From DATKNA01 sp963786765 (GTDB taxonomy: Bacteria > Actinomycetota > Actinomycetes > Actinomycetales > Kineosporiaceae): DNA of 64,000 nucleotides. The stretch lies in contig CAWBAJ010000002.1 of NCBI GenBank assembly GCA_963786765.1, forward strand, positions 98,239 through 162,238, written 5' to 3'. A program made the translations under genes and the position numbers. Under the pieces are notes generated by a model. It ran no database searches and was not told the DNA's origin. It saw only the letters and a list, made by a program, of their open reading frames with translations. Within the stretch, counting starts at the first letter, position 1. Each line of letters begins with the position of its first letter. Shown here in pieces: positions 17,480-25,774 of this stretch.

Positions 17480-18502
17480 TCACCGGTTGTAGGCCGGGGC
17501 CACCCCGCCGACCTCTCCCCATACCTCGTCGCACGCGTCCAGCGTCTCCTGGTCGAGCGGTGGTCCGTCGACGGCCTTCAGGTTCGCGACGAGCTGCTCA
17601 TGGCTCGACGCCCCGAGGAGGATGCCGCTGACGAGCGGGCGCCCGACGACCCACCGCAGCGCGAGCTCGACGAGCGAGAGGCCCGCCTCGTCCGCGACGC
17701 CGCGCAGGCGCTCGACCGCGTCGAACTGGGCCCGGTTCCAGTAGCGGTCCCGGTACATGCCTTTCGTGAACCGGGTGTTGGGCGCAGGCTCGTCCTCGGG
17801 CCGACGATGCTTACCGGTCAGCAGCCCGCCCGCGAGCGGGTTGTACGCGAGGGTGCTGAGTCCGAAGTGCTCCGCGCAGGCGGCGTACTCCGCCTCCACC
17901 CGGCGGGCGAGCAGGTTGTACATCTGCTGCCCGAGGCGTACCGGAGCCCATGACCGTGCCTGCGCCAGGTAGTGCATCTCGGTCACCTGCCACGCTGCGA
18001 AGTTCGCCTGGGCGACGTAGCGCACCTTGCCGGCACGGACCACCTCGTCCAGGGCCGCCAGCGACTCCTCGATCGGCGTGCCCCAATCGGGTCGGTGCAT
18101 GTAGTAGACGTCGATGTGGTCGAGCCCGAGCCGTCGCAGGCTGCCGTCGACTGCCTTGTGCACTGCGGTCCGCGAGAGCCCGGCGAGCGACCCGTCGGCC
18201 TGGTCGACCGGGCTGCCGCCCTTCGTGCAGACCAGCACCTCGTCGCGGAAGGGCCGAACGATCCGGCCGAGGATCTCCTCGGACGCCCCGCCCGCGTAGT
18301 TGTTCGAGGTGTCGAACATCGTCACACCGGCCTCACGGCACGTGTGCACCATCCGGGCGGCCTCGGCCTCGTCGACGCGCTCGCCGAACGTCATGGCCCC
18401 GAGGGCGACGCGCCCGAACTCGAGATCCGTGCCCGCAACCCGGTGCCCTGCGGTTCCCGTGCCCGGCGACGTGGTGGTGCCCGCCCGCCCCCCGGGGGCC
18501 AT
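17480..18502 (-). CDS. aldo/keto reductase
   Basis: This 340-residue NADPH-dependent reductase of the Kvbeta/YghZ-like branch carries the usual tetrad: Asp and Tyr in MFDTSNNYAGGASEEI, Lys in VLVCTKGG, and His in DVYYMHRPDWGTP. The cofactor-binding segment RPLVSGILLGASSHEQL is near the C-terminus. Such enzymes interconvert sugar carbonyls and alcohols. ATG 18502 is used; an in-frame GTG at 18520 sits just after the upstream stop at 18526 and could be the true start. Its place between RraA and beta-mannosidase genes argues for a step in sugar or sugar-acid conversion. The substrate is not evident. Confidence 0.88.
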   Translation of the reverse strand: MAPGGRAGTTTSPGTGTAGHRVAGTDLEFGRVALGAMTFGERVDEAEAARMVHTCREAGVTMFDTSNNYAGGASEEILGRIVRPFRDEVLVCTKGGSPVDQADGSLAGLSRTAVHKAVDGSLRRLGLDHIDVYYMHRPDWGTPIEESLAALDEVVRAGKVRYVAQANFAAWQVTEMHYLAQARSWAPVRLGQQMYNLLARRVEAEYAACAEHFGLSTLAYNPLAGGLLTGKHRRPEDEPAPNTRFTKGMYRDRYWNRAQFDAVERLRGVADEAGLSLVELALRWVVGRPLVSGILLGASSHEQLVANLKAVDGPPLDQETLDACDEVWGEVGGVAPAYNR

Positions 18503-18525
18503 GCCGGTCTCGGTGCCCACGGTAC

Positions 18526-19284
18526 TCAGTGCCCCGGGTCGGTGACGGTCCAGTCCTCTGGCAATCCGACCTTGCGGTACAGCTCCCGGCGACCGGCCTT
18601 GTCGTTGCCTGCGTGCCGCCATGCCTGCTCGGCGACCTCCGCGGCGCGCCCAGCAGGCACCACGACGACGCCGTCGCCGTCCGCGACCACGACGTCCCCC
18701 GGGTTCACCAGCGCGCCTCCCACGTTCACCGGCACCTGCACGGCGTCGAGCTCGACCCTGCCGGGGCGAATGGTCCGAGAGATGTAGCGGGAGTAGACCG
18801 GGGTCCGTTGCTTGATCAGTTCGTCGGTGTCGCGAGCCCCGCCGTTGGTCACGACCCCGACCGCCCCCGCGGCGATCCAGGACAACGCGTTGTTGGAGCC
18901 GATGAAGCCGGTGCTCCCGAGCTCGTATCCGTCGATCACGATGAGGTCGCGAGGGCGGATCCGATCGACGAAAGGTCCGCGGGCAAGCGTGTCGTACCAG
19001 TTCCGCATCCAGTCGTAGAACTGGTCCGGCGTCAGCTCGGGTACCGGACGCTGCGTCGGCACGAAGCGCACGGTGTGGGCGAGTCCGTAGATCCGGTGCG
19101 CGAACGTGTCCGTGTCGCGCCACAGGGGTCGGATGTCGCGCGACATCTGCCCCATGTCGTGCATGCCGAGCGCGTCCATCCCGTCGCAGACGTCGGTGAC
19201 GCGCAGCCCCTCGAACGAGTCGAGCACAGCGCGGGCGTCGGTCGGTGCGGGTGCGGTCGTGGGACCGGGGTGCTGAATGGTCAT
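18526..19284 (-). CDS. RraA-family aldolase-like protein (copy 1)
   Basis: This 252-residue protein belongs to the RraA / 4-hydroxy-4-methyl-2-oxoglutarate aldolase superfamily, metal-dependent retro-aldolases and decarboxylases of oxo-acids. The core motif GVVTNGGARDTDELI contains the Arg-Asp pair that binds substrate and metal. VNPGDVVVADGDGVVVVP is the typical C-terminal sheet. An insert of about 30 residues (RPVPELTPDQFYDWMRNWYD) near residue 85 is shared with the other two RraA genes here, marking a distinct subfamily longer than E. coli RraA. GGAGAGGGC precedes the ATG. The substrate is unknown; an RNase E regulatory role is unlikely given the metabolic context. Confidence 0.87.
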   Translation of the reverse strand: MTIQHPGPTTAPAPTDARAVLDSFEGLRVTDVCDGMDALGMHDMGQMSRDIRPLWRDTDTFAHRIYGLAHTVRFVPTQRPVPELTPDQFYDWMRNWYDTLARGPFVDRIRPRDLIVIDGYELGSTGFIGSNNALSWIAAGAVGVVTNGGARDTDELIKQRTPVYSRYISRTIRPGRVELDAVQVPVNVGGALVNPGDVVVADGDGVVVVPAGRAAEVAEQAWRHAGNDKAGRRELYRKVGLPEDWTVTDPGH

Positions 19285-19339
19285 GCCCTCTCCTCGAGAA
19301 GAATGCGATTCGGAATGCCTCGGGTCATCGATCGGGGTG

Positions 19340-20149
19340 TCACTCCCCGCGCCACTGCGGAGGCCTGTGCTCGAGAAAGGCCCGGACCCCTTCGGCGAAA
19401 TCCGCGCTGCCGTAGACCCGGGCGTAGACGTCATCGTGGTCGACCGCGCCTGCCAGGTCGTCGAGGCGCCGCCCCAGCTCCTTGCCGGCGGCGACGGACA
19501 GCGGGGCGCAGGCCGACACGCGCAGGAGCAGGTCGGAAACCACCTCGTCGAGCGCCTCGCGCTCGACGATCGCACGGACCAGTCCGGCGGAACGCGCCTC
19601 CTCCGCGGTCGCCAACCGCCCGGTGAGCAGCAGCTCGGTCGCGAGCGCGCGACCCATGGCGGCCCGGATCCGAGCTGTCGTGGCCGGCGAGACGCAATTG
19701 CCGAGAGTGCGGGCGACCGGCGCCCCGAACCGGGCATCGGGCGTCGCGTACACCAGGTCGCAGCAGGCGACGATCGCGAGCCCGCCGCCCACCGCCGGCC
19801 CCTCGACGAGAGCGACCACAGCCACGGGCAGACCCCGTACCGCGTCGAGGACGCGGGTGATCTCGCCCTCGTAAGCCACACCGTCGGCGCCGGCCCGGAT
19901 GGCCACGAGGTCGGCGACGTCGGTGCCGGCGGCGAAGACGCCGCCGGCACCGCGCACCACGACCATGCGGAGGCTGGAGTCCGCTGCCAGCTCGAGGCAG
20001 ATGTCGCGGAGCTGGTCGTACATCACGCTCGTCAGGGCGTTCCGCGCGCCAGGGTTGTCGAGGACCACTCTGGCCAGAGCGCCCTCCCTGGTCAGGTGGA
20101 CCTGTCCAGCACGCCCCGCCCCCGGGAGCGTGGACGCGACGCCGGTCAC
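19340..20149 (-). CDS. enoyl-CoA hydratase/isomerase (crotonase) family protein, copy 1
   Basis: This 269-residue crotonase fold protein has the CoA-binding helix NPGARNALTSVMYDQL, the oxyanion segment RGAGGVFAAGTDVADL, and the second glycine-rich loop EGPAVGGGLAIVACCDLV. It ends in the family tail FAEGVRAFLEHRPPQW. Where classical hydratases have the first catalytic Glu (FGQPE), this one reads FGAPVARTLGN; the second Glu may survive in ATELLLTGR. The reaction may therefore differ from simple hydration. Its GTG start overlaps the stop of the upstream RraA gene (GTGA), so translation is coupled. It is 47% or so alike by eye to copy 2 in this operon, though I have not computed that. Confidence 0.87.
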   Translation of the reverse strand: MTGVASTLPGAGRAGQVHLTREGALARVVLDNPGARNALTSVMYDQLRDICLELAADSSLRMVVVRGAGGVFAAGTDVADLVAIRAGADGVAYEGEITRVLDAVRGLPVAVVALVEGPAVGGGLAIVACCDLVYATPDARFGAPVARTLGNCVSPATTARIRAAMGRALATELLLTGRLATAEEARSAGLVRAIVEREALDEVVSDLLLRVSACAPLSVAAGKELGRRLDDLAGAVDHDDVYARVYGSADFAEGVRAFLEHRPPQWRGE

Positions 20150-20832
20150 CGCACGCTGTCGTCCAGCGGCAGGCCCGCCTTCTCATAGAGGGCACGCCGG
20201 CCACGACGGTCGTTCTCGTTCTCCTGGCGGGCGTACTTGGCCACCTGCTCGGCGACCTCCAGGGGCACCGCGATGACGCCGTCGCCGTCACCGACCACGA
20301 TGTCCCCGGGTTTGATCTGGACGCCCCCGATGGTCACCGGGATGCCGTAGGCCTCGTACTCCACCCGGCCCTGGGTCATCGCCTGGTTCCGATACCGCGC
20401 GAAGATCGGTACTCCCTGCGCGACGCACTCGTCGTGGTCGCGAGCACCGCCCGAGGTGACGACCGCCGCGGCGCCCTTGACGTGCATGTCGAGGGAGTTG
20501 TAAGAGCCGATCTCCCCCACCCCGGCGTCCGGGGACTCCAGGACGACGATGTCGCCCGGCGTGAGCTCCGCGTCCCAGGGCTGGATCTGCACCTCCTTGT
20601 ACCAGTAATTGCGGGCCCATTCGGTGTACTCGTCGCCGCTGATCATCGGCACCTGCTTCTGGGTGGCCCTCGATCGAACGGTGAAGGCAGGACCGCAGAA
20701 CCTCATGCCCTCCGCGATGGGCATGATCGAGCGGTCGACGCTGCCCTTGTTCGGCATCCCGATCCAGTCCAGCCCGTCCCGGACGTCGCTGACCCGCAGG
20801 CCCTCGAACAGTTTCACGATCTCGTTCGCCAC
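20146..20832 (-). CDS. RraA-family aldolase-like protein (copy 2)
   Basis: This 228-residue member of the RraA/HMG-aldolase superfamily carries the signature AAVVTSGGARDHDECVAQGV and the C-terminal IKPGDIVVGDGDGVIAVP. It shares the inserted segment (MISGDEYTEWARNYWYKE) with copies 1 and 3. GTG 20832, with GGAG six bases upstream, gives a protein starting MANEIVKLFEGLRVSDVRDGL. The longer frame upstream is arginine-rich and non-coding in character. It sits between the Fe-alcohol dehydrogenase gene (gap about 120 bases) and the crotonase gene (four-base overlap), so a shared transcript is likely. The specific oxo-acid substrate is unknown. Confidence 0.87.
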   Translation of the reverse strand: MANEIVKLFEGLRVSDVRDGLDWIGMPNKGSVDRSIMPIAEGMRFCGPAFTVRSRATQKQVPMISGDEYTEWARNYWYKEVQIQPWDAELTPGDIVVLESPDAGVGEIGSYNSLDMHVKGAAAVVTSGGARDHDECVAQGVPIFARYRNQAMTQGRVEYEAYGIPVTIGGVQIKPGDIVVGDGDGVIAVPLEVAEQVAKYARQENENDRRGRRALYEKAGLPLDDSVR

Positions 20833-20953
20833 AATTCGCTCCGTTTCCTGTCGGTCTTTCTCAAAGGGTTTCCACTGCCGCTCCGTGCCGGGGGCACGTC
20901 GCCTGTTGCGCCGCCGACATTCCCGACTGACGGCGAGTACGTGTCCCGGTGGG

Positions 20954-22243
20954 TCACGAGGCGCCTCGGAGAGGCTGGGCGACGGGGAGGCCGGAAGGCG
21001 GCGGGGACAGCGCCTCCCCGAGCACCGTGAGGTCCCCCGCGTGAGCCGCCCGAAGGAGGGCCAGCGCGGACTCCTCATCCAGCGGCCGCGGGTTGTTCTC
21101 CACGAGGCGCCGGGCGCTCATCGCATCCCGGGCCATGTCCGCCAGCCGGTCGGCCGGGACGCCGAGGTCGGCCAGGGTTCGCGGGATCCCGACGGCCGCG
21201 AGCAGGTCGGCAACCGCGCGCACGGCAGCCCGGGCAAGGGCGGCGGGATCGGACTCCCCCTGGTCGGCGCCCAAGGCGCGAGCGGTCTCCGCCAGCTTCT
21301 CGATCCGTTCCGCGGCGTTGAAGGCCATCACGTACGGGATGAGCGTCCCCACGCCGGCGCCGTGCGAGGTGTGGGTCAGGGCTCCGATGGGGTACTGCAG
21401 CGCGTGCGCCGCAGCGGTGCCCGCCGTCCCGAAGGCGAAGCCTCCCGCGAGAGCGCCGCGCATCATGCCGGACCGGGCGTCGAGGTCGTCGGGGACGTCG
21501 CACGAACGCTGCAGATGCGCCGCCACCGCCCGGATCGCCTCGAGAGCGAACAGGTCGGTCAGCACGTTGGCGCCCACGAAGACGCGCTCGTGTGAGAGAC
21601 CGGCCGTGGGAGGGCGGCGCACCGCGGTGAAGGCCTCGATGCCGTGCGTGAGCGCATCCGCGCCGGCGGCGGCGGTCACGGCTCTCGGGCAGGAGACGGT
21701 CAGCTCGGGATCGCAGACGGCGACGGCGGGGATGAGATGCGGACTCGAGATGCCGACCTTGATCGTGCGGCTCGGGTCGGTGACCACCGCGACCGGGGTC
21801 ACCTCCGAGCCGGTCCCCGCGGTCGTGGGCACCGCGACCACCGGTGCGACGGGACCAGGGACCAGGCCCTCGCCGTAGTAGTCGCCCGGCTGCCCGCCGT
21901 GCGCGAGCAGGAGGGCCACGACCTTCGCGAGGTCGAGACAACTCCCCCCGCCGAGGCCGAGAACGACGTCGGCCCGGTGCCGTCGGGCCACGTCGGCGGC
22001 CACCGGCACCTGCTCCAGCGGCAGCTCCGGCGCGGCCTCGTCGAAGACGCGCACCGCCAGCCCCGAGCCGGTGAGCCCGTCGACCACTTCGCGGAGACCG
22101 GCTCCGGCGGCGAGGTGCGGATCAGTGATGACCAGCACCCGGCGGCCGAGCTCCTGGACGACGGCCGGCAGGACCTGACGCTGGCCGACGCCGAGGACGA
22201 CCTCGCGGGGACCGCGCAGGAGCCCGAATCCGGCGGCGCTCAC
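20954..22243 (-). CDS. iron-containing (group III) alcohol dehydrogenase
   Basis: This 429-residue protein of the Fe-ADH/maleylacetate reductase superfamily has the NAD-binding segment VLGLGGGSCLDLAKVVALLL, VPTTAGTGSEVTPVAVV, and the metal-binding stretch AAAGADALTHGIEAF with a further His in LTHTSHGAGVGTLIPY. These enzymes reduce aldehydes or oxo-acids, or oxidise the matching alcohol, with NAD(P). GTG 22243 overlaps the stop of the gamma-carbonic-anhydrase-like gene (GTGA), so the two are coupled. Within the operon it could supply a reduction after an aldolase cleavage, but the substrate is not shown by the sequence. Confidence 0.88.
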   Translation of the reverse strand: MSAAGFGLLRGPREVVLGVGQRQVLPAVVQELGRRVLVITDPHLAAGAGLREVVDGLTGSGLAVRVFDEAAPELPLEQVPVAADVARRHRADVVLGLGGGSCLDLAKVVALLLAHGGQPGDYYGEGLVPGPVAPVVAVPTTAGTGSEVTPVAVVTDPSRTIKVGISSPHLIPAVAVCDPELTVSCPRAVTAAAGADALTHGIEAFTAVRRPPTAGLSHERVFVGANVLTDLFALEAIRAVAAHLQRSCDVPDDLDARSGMMRGALAGGFAFGTAGTAAAHALQYPIGALTHTSHGAGVGTLIPYVMAFNAAERIEKLAETARALGADQGESDPAALARAAVRAVADLLAAVGIPRTLADLGVPADRLADMARDAMSARRLVENNPRPLDEESALALLRAAHAGDLTVLGEALSPPPSGLPVAQPLRGAS

Positions 22244-22797
22244 TGGACGTCACCTTCGTCGGGAACCTCGCCGCCCTGCTCACCGCGATACAGGGCGAGG
22301 AGGTCGAGGTAGCTCCGCGAGTTCTCACGGACCCGGGTCGCCTCCTCCTGCGTCAGAGGGCGGCGCACCTGGCCCGGCACTCCGGCGACGAGGGACCCGG
22401 GCGGGACGACGGCGCCCTCGCGGACGACCGCCCCCGCCGCCACCAGAGACCCCTTGCCGATCCGGGCACCGGTCAGCACAACGGCTCCCATGCCGACCAG
22501 GCAGCCGTCCTCGACGACGCAGCCGTGCAGGACGGCGCGATGCCCGACCGAGACGTCCTCCCCCACGACCACGTCGCCGTGCTCGTCGGCATGGGCCACG
22601 GAGCCGTCCTGGATGTTGCTCCGCGCTCCCACCGTGATCGAGCCGCCGTCGGCGCGCAGCACGCAGCCGTACCACACGCTCGCCTGCGGCCCGAGATGCA
22701 CGCTGCCGACCAGCACGGCACCCGGAGCCACCCAGGCGCCAGGCGCGCACTCGGGCACCCCCGTCCCGAGCGGCACCAGCATCGGCTCGCGGGTCAC
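22240..22797 (-). CDS. gamma carbonic anhydrase-like hexapeptide-repeat protein
   Basis: This 185-residue left-handed beta-helix protein shows the hexapeptide rhythm in WVAPGAVLVGSVHLGPQASV and the ligand histidines expected in gamma carbonic anhydrases, in SVAHADEH and SVGHRAVLHGC. A C-terminal helix (EEATRVRENSRSYLDLLALY) caps the helix and supports trimer formation. Related operon-encoded proteins (PaaY, CaiE) act as thioesterases or accessory proteins in CoA pathways, which would suit the adjacent CoA transferase and crotonases. GTG 22797 overlaps the stop of the amidohydrolase gene (GTGA) and is preferred over the earlier in-frame start. Confidence 0.85.
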   Translation of the reverse strand: MTREPMLVPLGTGVPECAPGAWVAPGAVLVGSVHLGPQASVWYGCVLRADGGSITVGARSNIQDGSVAHADEHGDVVVGEDVSVGHRAVLHGCVVEDGCLVGMGAVVLTGARIGKGSLVAAGAVVREGAVVPPGSLVAGVPGQVRRPLTQEEATRVRENSRSYLDLLALYRGEQGGEVPDEGDVQ

Positions 22798-23678
22798 GGT
22801 GCCGCCGCCGGGACGGTCACATCCAGCTCGTACCACCTGCTCGCCGTCCCGCCGGTGACCTCGGCGAGATCAGCCGGACCGGCACCTGCCGCCAGCACGG
22901 CGTCCGACAGGTCGGTCCACGCCTCGGCGTACGTGGCGCGCAGCAGGACGACGGGCCAGTTGCTCGCCAGCATGAGCCGGCGGGGACCGAAGTGTTCGAG
23001 GACGTGCGCGACGTACGGTCGGAGCACGTCGGGCTGCCACGCCGGCCACGCGGTGAGCGCGTCGACGCCGACAGAGACCTTCAGCGCGGCGCCGGGGCAC
23101 GACGCCAGTTCCGCCACCTGCCGCGCCCAGGGCTCCCATCCGCCGGTGTCCAGCGGGGGACGGGCGAGGTGGTCGACCACGAGGCGCAGGTCGGGCACCG
23201 CGCGGGCGAGCCCTAGCACTGCCGAGACCTGCTCTGGTGTGATCGGGACGACGTCCCACACCAGGTGATGCACCGCGAGATCGCGGAAGAGGTCGATCAC
23301 CTCCGGCCGCGCGAGCCATTCGAGCGGGTCGCGCCCGATGAGCGTCCTCACCCCGCGCCACTTGCTCCTGTTTGCGCGGTCCAGCTCGCGGCGGGCGGCG
23401 GCCGGATCCTGGACCGGCAGCCAGCCGACGACCGCGGCGACGCTGGATGCCTGCAGCGCGTACGCCGCGAGGCGGTCGTTCTCCGCCGCCTCGTCCACCG
23501 ACTGCATCAGCACCGTCGCTGCGATGCCGCACCGCTCCAACTCGGGAGCGAGGTCCTCCGGCCCGTAGTTCCGGGCGATGGCGCCGTGAGCCGCCGTCCG
23601 CCAGGCCGACTGGTCGGCCTCCCCCATCCGCCAGTAGTGCTGGTGGGCATCGATTCGTCCGCTGCTGCTCTCGCTCAA
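22794..23678 (-). CDS. amidohydrolase-2 family protein (sugar-lactonase-like)
   Basis: This TIM-barrel protein of about 294 residues, of the fuconolactonase-like amidohydrolase group, has the N-terminal metal motif RIDAHQHYWRM, a His in DHLARP, and the late motif LMLASNWPV, where many relatives have GSDWPV. Group members hydrolyse lactones of sugar acids or decarboxylate cyclic acids. TTG 23678 is proposed because it overlaps the upstream crotonase stop as TTGA and is preceded by GGGAGGGG; GTG 23690 is the alternative. Opening a sugar lactone would fit an operon that imports sugars and carries aldolases. Confidence 0.83.
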   Translation of the reverse strand: MSESSSGRIDAHQHYWRMGEADQSAWRTAAHGAIARNYGPEDLAPELERCGIAATVLMQSVDEAAENDRLAAYALQASSVAAVVGWLPVQDPAAARRELDRANRSKWRGVRTLIGRDPLEWLARPEVIDLFRDLAVHHLVWDVVPITPEQVSAVLGLARAVPDLRLVVDHLARPPLDTGGWEPWARQVAELASCPGAALKVSVGVDALTAWPAWQPDVLRPYVAHVLEHFGPRRLMLASNWPVVLLRATYAEAWTDLSDAVLAAGAGPADLAEVTGGTASRWYELDVTVPAAAP

Positions 23679-24469
23679 CGCCCCTCCCACTGGGGTCTGC
23701 GGTGCTCGAGGAACGCGGACACGCCCTCGCGGAAGTCGGCGCTGCCGTAGCAGCGCTCGAGCAGGTCCTCGTCGGGGACGTCCGCCCCCGCCAGCCGCCG
23801 GTCGATCTCCTTGAGCGCAGCGAGTGTGAGGGGTGCTCCGGCGCTGACCCGGCGGACCAGGTCGCGCACGCCGTCCTCGAGCTCCGAGGCCGGCAGGACG
23901 GCCGAGACGAAGCCGGCGGCGGCGGCGTCCGACGCCGAGAGGGAGCGTGCGGTCAGGAGCATCGCCATCGTGCGGCCGGCACCGAGCCGGCGCTGCAGAC
24001 GCGCGACCACGGCCGCGGGGATGCAGTTCCCGAGGGTCCGCGCGATCGGTACACCGAAGCTCGCCTCCGGGGTCGCGACGAGGATGTCGCACGCCGCGGC
24101 GAGGGCCAGGCCCGCGCCCACGGCGGGCCCGGTGACCACGCCCACCAGCGGGACGCGCAGGCCGAGCACCCGGTTCAGCACCCCAGCGATGCGGCGCTCG
24201 TACGCCACTCCGTCGGCACCGCCGGCGAAGTCCACGAACTGCCGGATGTCGGTGCCGGCCGCGAACGCCTCCCCCGCTCCCCGCAGAACCACCACGCGCA
24301 CCGACTCGTCCGCGGCCACCTCGTCGCACACGTCCAGCAGCCGGTCGTACATGTGCCACGTGAGAGCGTTCCTGCGCCGCGGATGCGAGAGGACGACGTG
24401 CAGAGTGCCCTCGGAGCGACGGACCTCGACGTCGCCGGCGTCCGGGGGCACCGCCTCGGCCGCGCTCAC
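23675..24469 (-). CDS. enoyl-CoA hydratase/isomerase (crotonase) family protein, copy 2
   Basis: This 264-residue crotonase has HPRRRNALTWHMYDRL, the oxyanion segment RGAGEAFAAGTDIRQF, GPAVGAGLALAAACDIL and the tail FREGVSAFLEHRRPQW. At the active-site positions it reads FGVPIARTLGNC where hydratases have FGQPE, and TMAMLLTAR where the second Glu normally lies. Both classical glutamates therefore appear absent. That suggests another crotonase-superfamily chemistry acting on a CoA ester. GTG 24469 starts eight bases after the CoA-transferase stop at 24477, and the gene's own stop overlaps the amidohydrolase start, so the three genes form a tight block. Confidence 0.87.
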   Translation of the reverse strand: MSAAEAVPPDAGDVEVRRSEGTLHVVLSHPRRRNALTWHMYDRLLDVCDEVAADESVRVVVLRGAGEAFAAGTDIRQFVDFAGGADGVAYERRIAGVLNRVLGLRVPLVGVVTGPAVGAGLALAAACDILVATPEASFGVPIARTLGNCIPAAVVARLQRRLGAGRTMAMLLTARSLSASDAAAAGFVSAVLPASELEDGVRDLVRRVSAGAPLTLAALKEIDRRLAGADVPDEDLLERCYGSADFREGVSAFLEHRRPQWEGR

Positions 24470-24476
24470 TGCTCGC

Positions 24477-25670
24477 TCACCGATCGGCTCGCGGCTGGTG
24501 GTCGAGGATCTCGTCGTTGTGCTCGCCCAGCAGCGGAGGCGCCCGCCGGATGGACGGTCGCCGTCCGCCGAGACGCAAGGGTGACGCGAGGACCGGCACG
24601 ACCCCTTCGACCGGGTGGGCCACGTGCTGGACCATCCCCCGCGCCTTCACGTGCGGGTCGTCCTCGAGGACCCGCCGGTAGTCCTGGATGGGCCCGGCAG
24701 GAACGCCTGCCGCCAGCAGGAGGTCGACCCACTCCCCCGTCGTGCGCTGCGCGAGACGCCGCTCGAGCTCGGCGACGAGCTCGGCTCGATGTGCCATCCG
24801 GTCGACGTTGGTGGAGAACCTGGGGTCCTGGAGCAGGTGCTCCAGGTCGAGGGCGGCGCACAGGCGCCGCCACAGCCGATCGTTGTTCGCGCCCACGGTG
24901 ACGAAGCCGTCCTTCGTCGCAAGCGCCTGGTACGGAGCGGACATCCGGTTCGCCGAGCCGAGCTTCTGCGGCACCCGGCCGGTGTCCCAGAACTCCGTCG
25001 ACTCCCAGACGGCCAGCGCCAGCGCGGACTCGAACAGCGACGTCTCCACCTGCTGTCCCCTGCCGGTCCGCCGGCTGGCGATCCACGCGGCGAGGATCCC
25101 GATGACGCAGAACAGTCCCGAGCCCAGGTCCGCGACCGGGATGCCGCTCTTGACCGGGCGCCCGTCCGGCTCGCCCGTGATGCTCATGACGCCGCTCATC
25201 GCCTGGGCGATGAGGTCGTAGCCCGGGCGGTTCGCGTAGGGGCCGGTCAGCCCGAAGCCCGAGATGCTGGCGTAAACGAGCGCGGGGTTGAGCGCCGACA
25301 ACGTCTCGTAGTCGACCCCCAGCCGGGCGGCGACACCTGGCCGCCAGTTCTCCACGACCACGTCGACGTCGCGGACGAGGCGGTGGAACTGCTCCAGGCC
25401 CTCGGTCGACTTGAGGTCGAGGGTGATGCTGCGCTTGTTGCGGTTGAGTGCCAGGAACGCCCGGCTGTCCTCGCCGTTCTCCGATCGCCCCCACGACCGG
25501 CGGGTCTGGTCCCCGGCCTCGGGATTCTCGACCTTGATGACGTCCGCGCCGAGGTCCGCGAGGATCATCGTGCAGAACGGCCCGGCCATGACCTGTGTCA
25601 GGTCGAGGACCGTCATGCCCGCCAGGGCGCCGGCGGGCGGCGCCTCTTGCCCGTCCGTCGGGCCATCCAT
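24477..25670 (-). CDS. CaiB/BaiF (class III) CoA transferase
   Basis: This 397-residue class III CoA transferase moves CoA between carboxylic acids through an aspartyl-CoA intermediate. Landmarks are the N-terminal VLDLTQVMAGPFCTMILADL, KVENPEAGDQTRRSWG, the NRNKRSITLDLKS loop, GFGLTGPYANRPGYDLIAQA, and IPVADLGSGLFC with the expected catalytic Asp. ATG 25670 starts MDGPTDGQEAPPAG; GTG 25679 is also in frame. Placed before two crotonase-family genes, it indicates that at least one pathway intermediate is carried as a CoA ester. The acid activated is unknown. Confidence 0.92.
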   Translation of the reverse strand: MDGPTDGQEAPPAGALAGMTVLDLTQVMAGPFCTMILADLGADVIKVENPEAGDQTRRSWGRSENGEDSRAFLALNRNKRSITLDLKSTEGLEQFHRLVRDVDVVVENWRPGVAARLGVDYETLSALNPALVYASISGFGLTGPYANRPGYDLIAQAMSGVMSITGEPDGRPVKSGIPVADLGSGLFCVIGILAAWIASRRTGRGQQVETSLFESALALAVWESTEFWDTGRVPQKLGSANRMSAPYQALATKDGFVTVGANNDRLWRRLCAALDLEHLLQDPRFSTNVDRMAHRAELVAELERRLAQRTTGEWVDLLLAAGVPAGPIQDYRRVLEDDPHVKARGMVQHVAHPVEGVVPVLASPLRLGGRRPSIRRAPPLLGEHNDEILDHQPRADR

Positions 25671-25774
25671 CGCTGTCACCCTCTCGTCCCCTCCCACAGG
25701 CTGCTGGGCTTGCGCGATGGGGGCGGATCGCCGGCGTCCGAGACCCGCCCCCATCGGCGCAGTGGTGGTAACGG

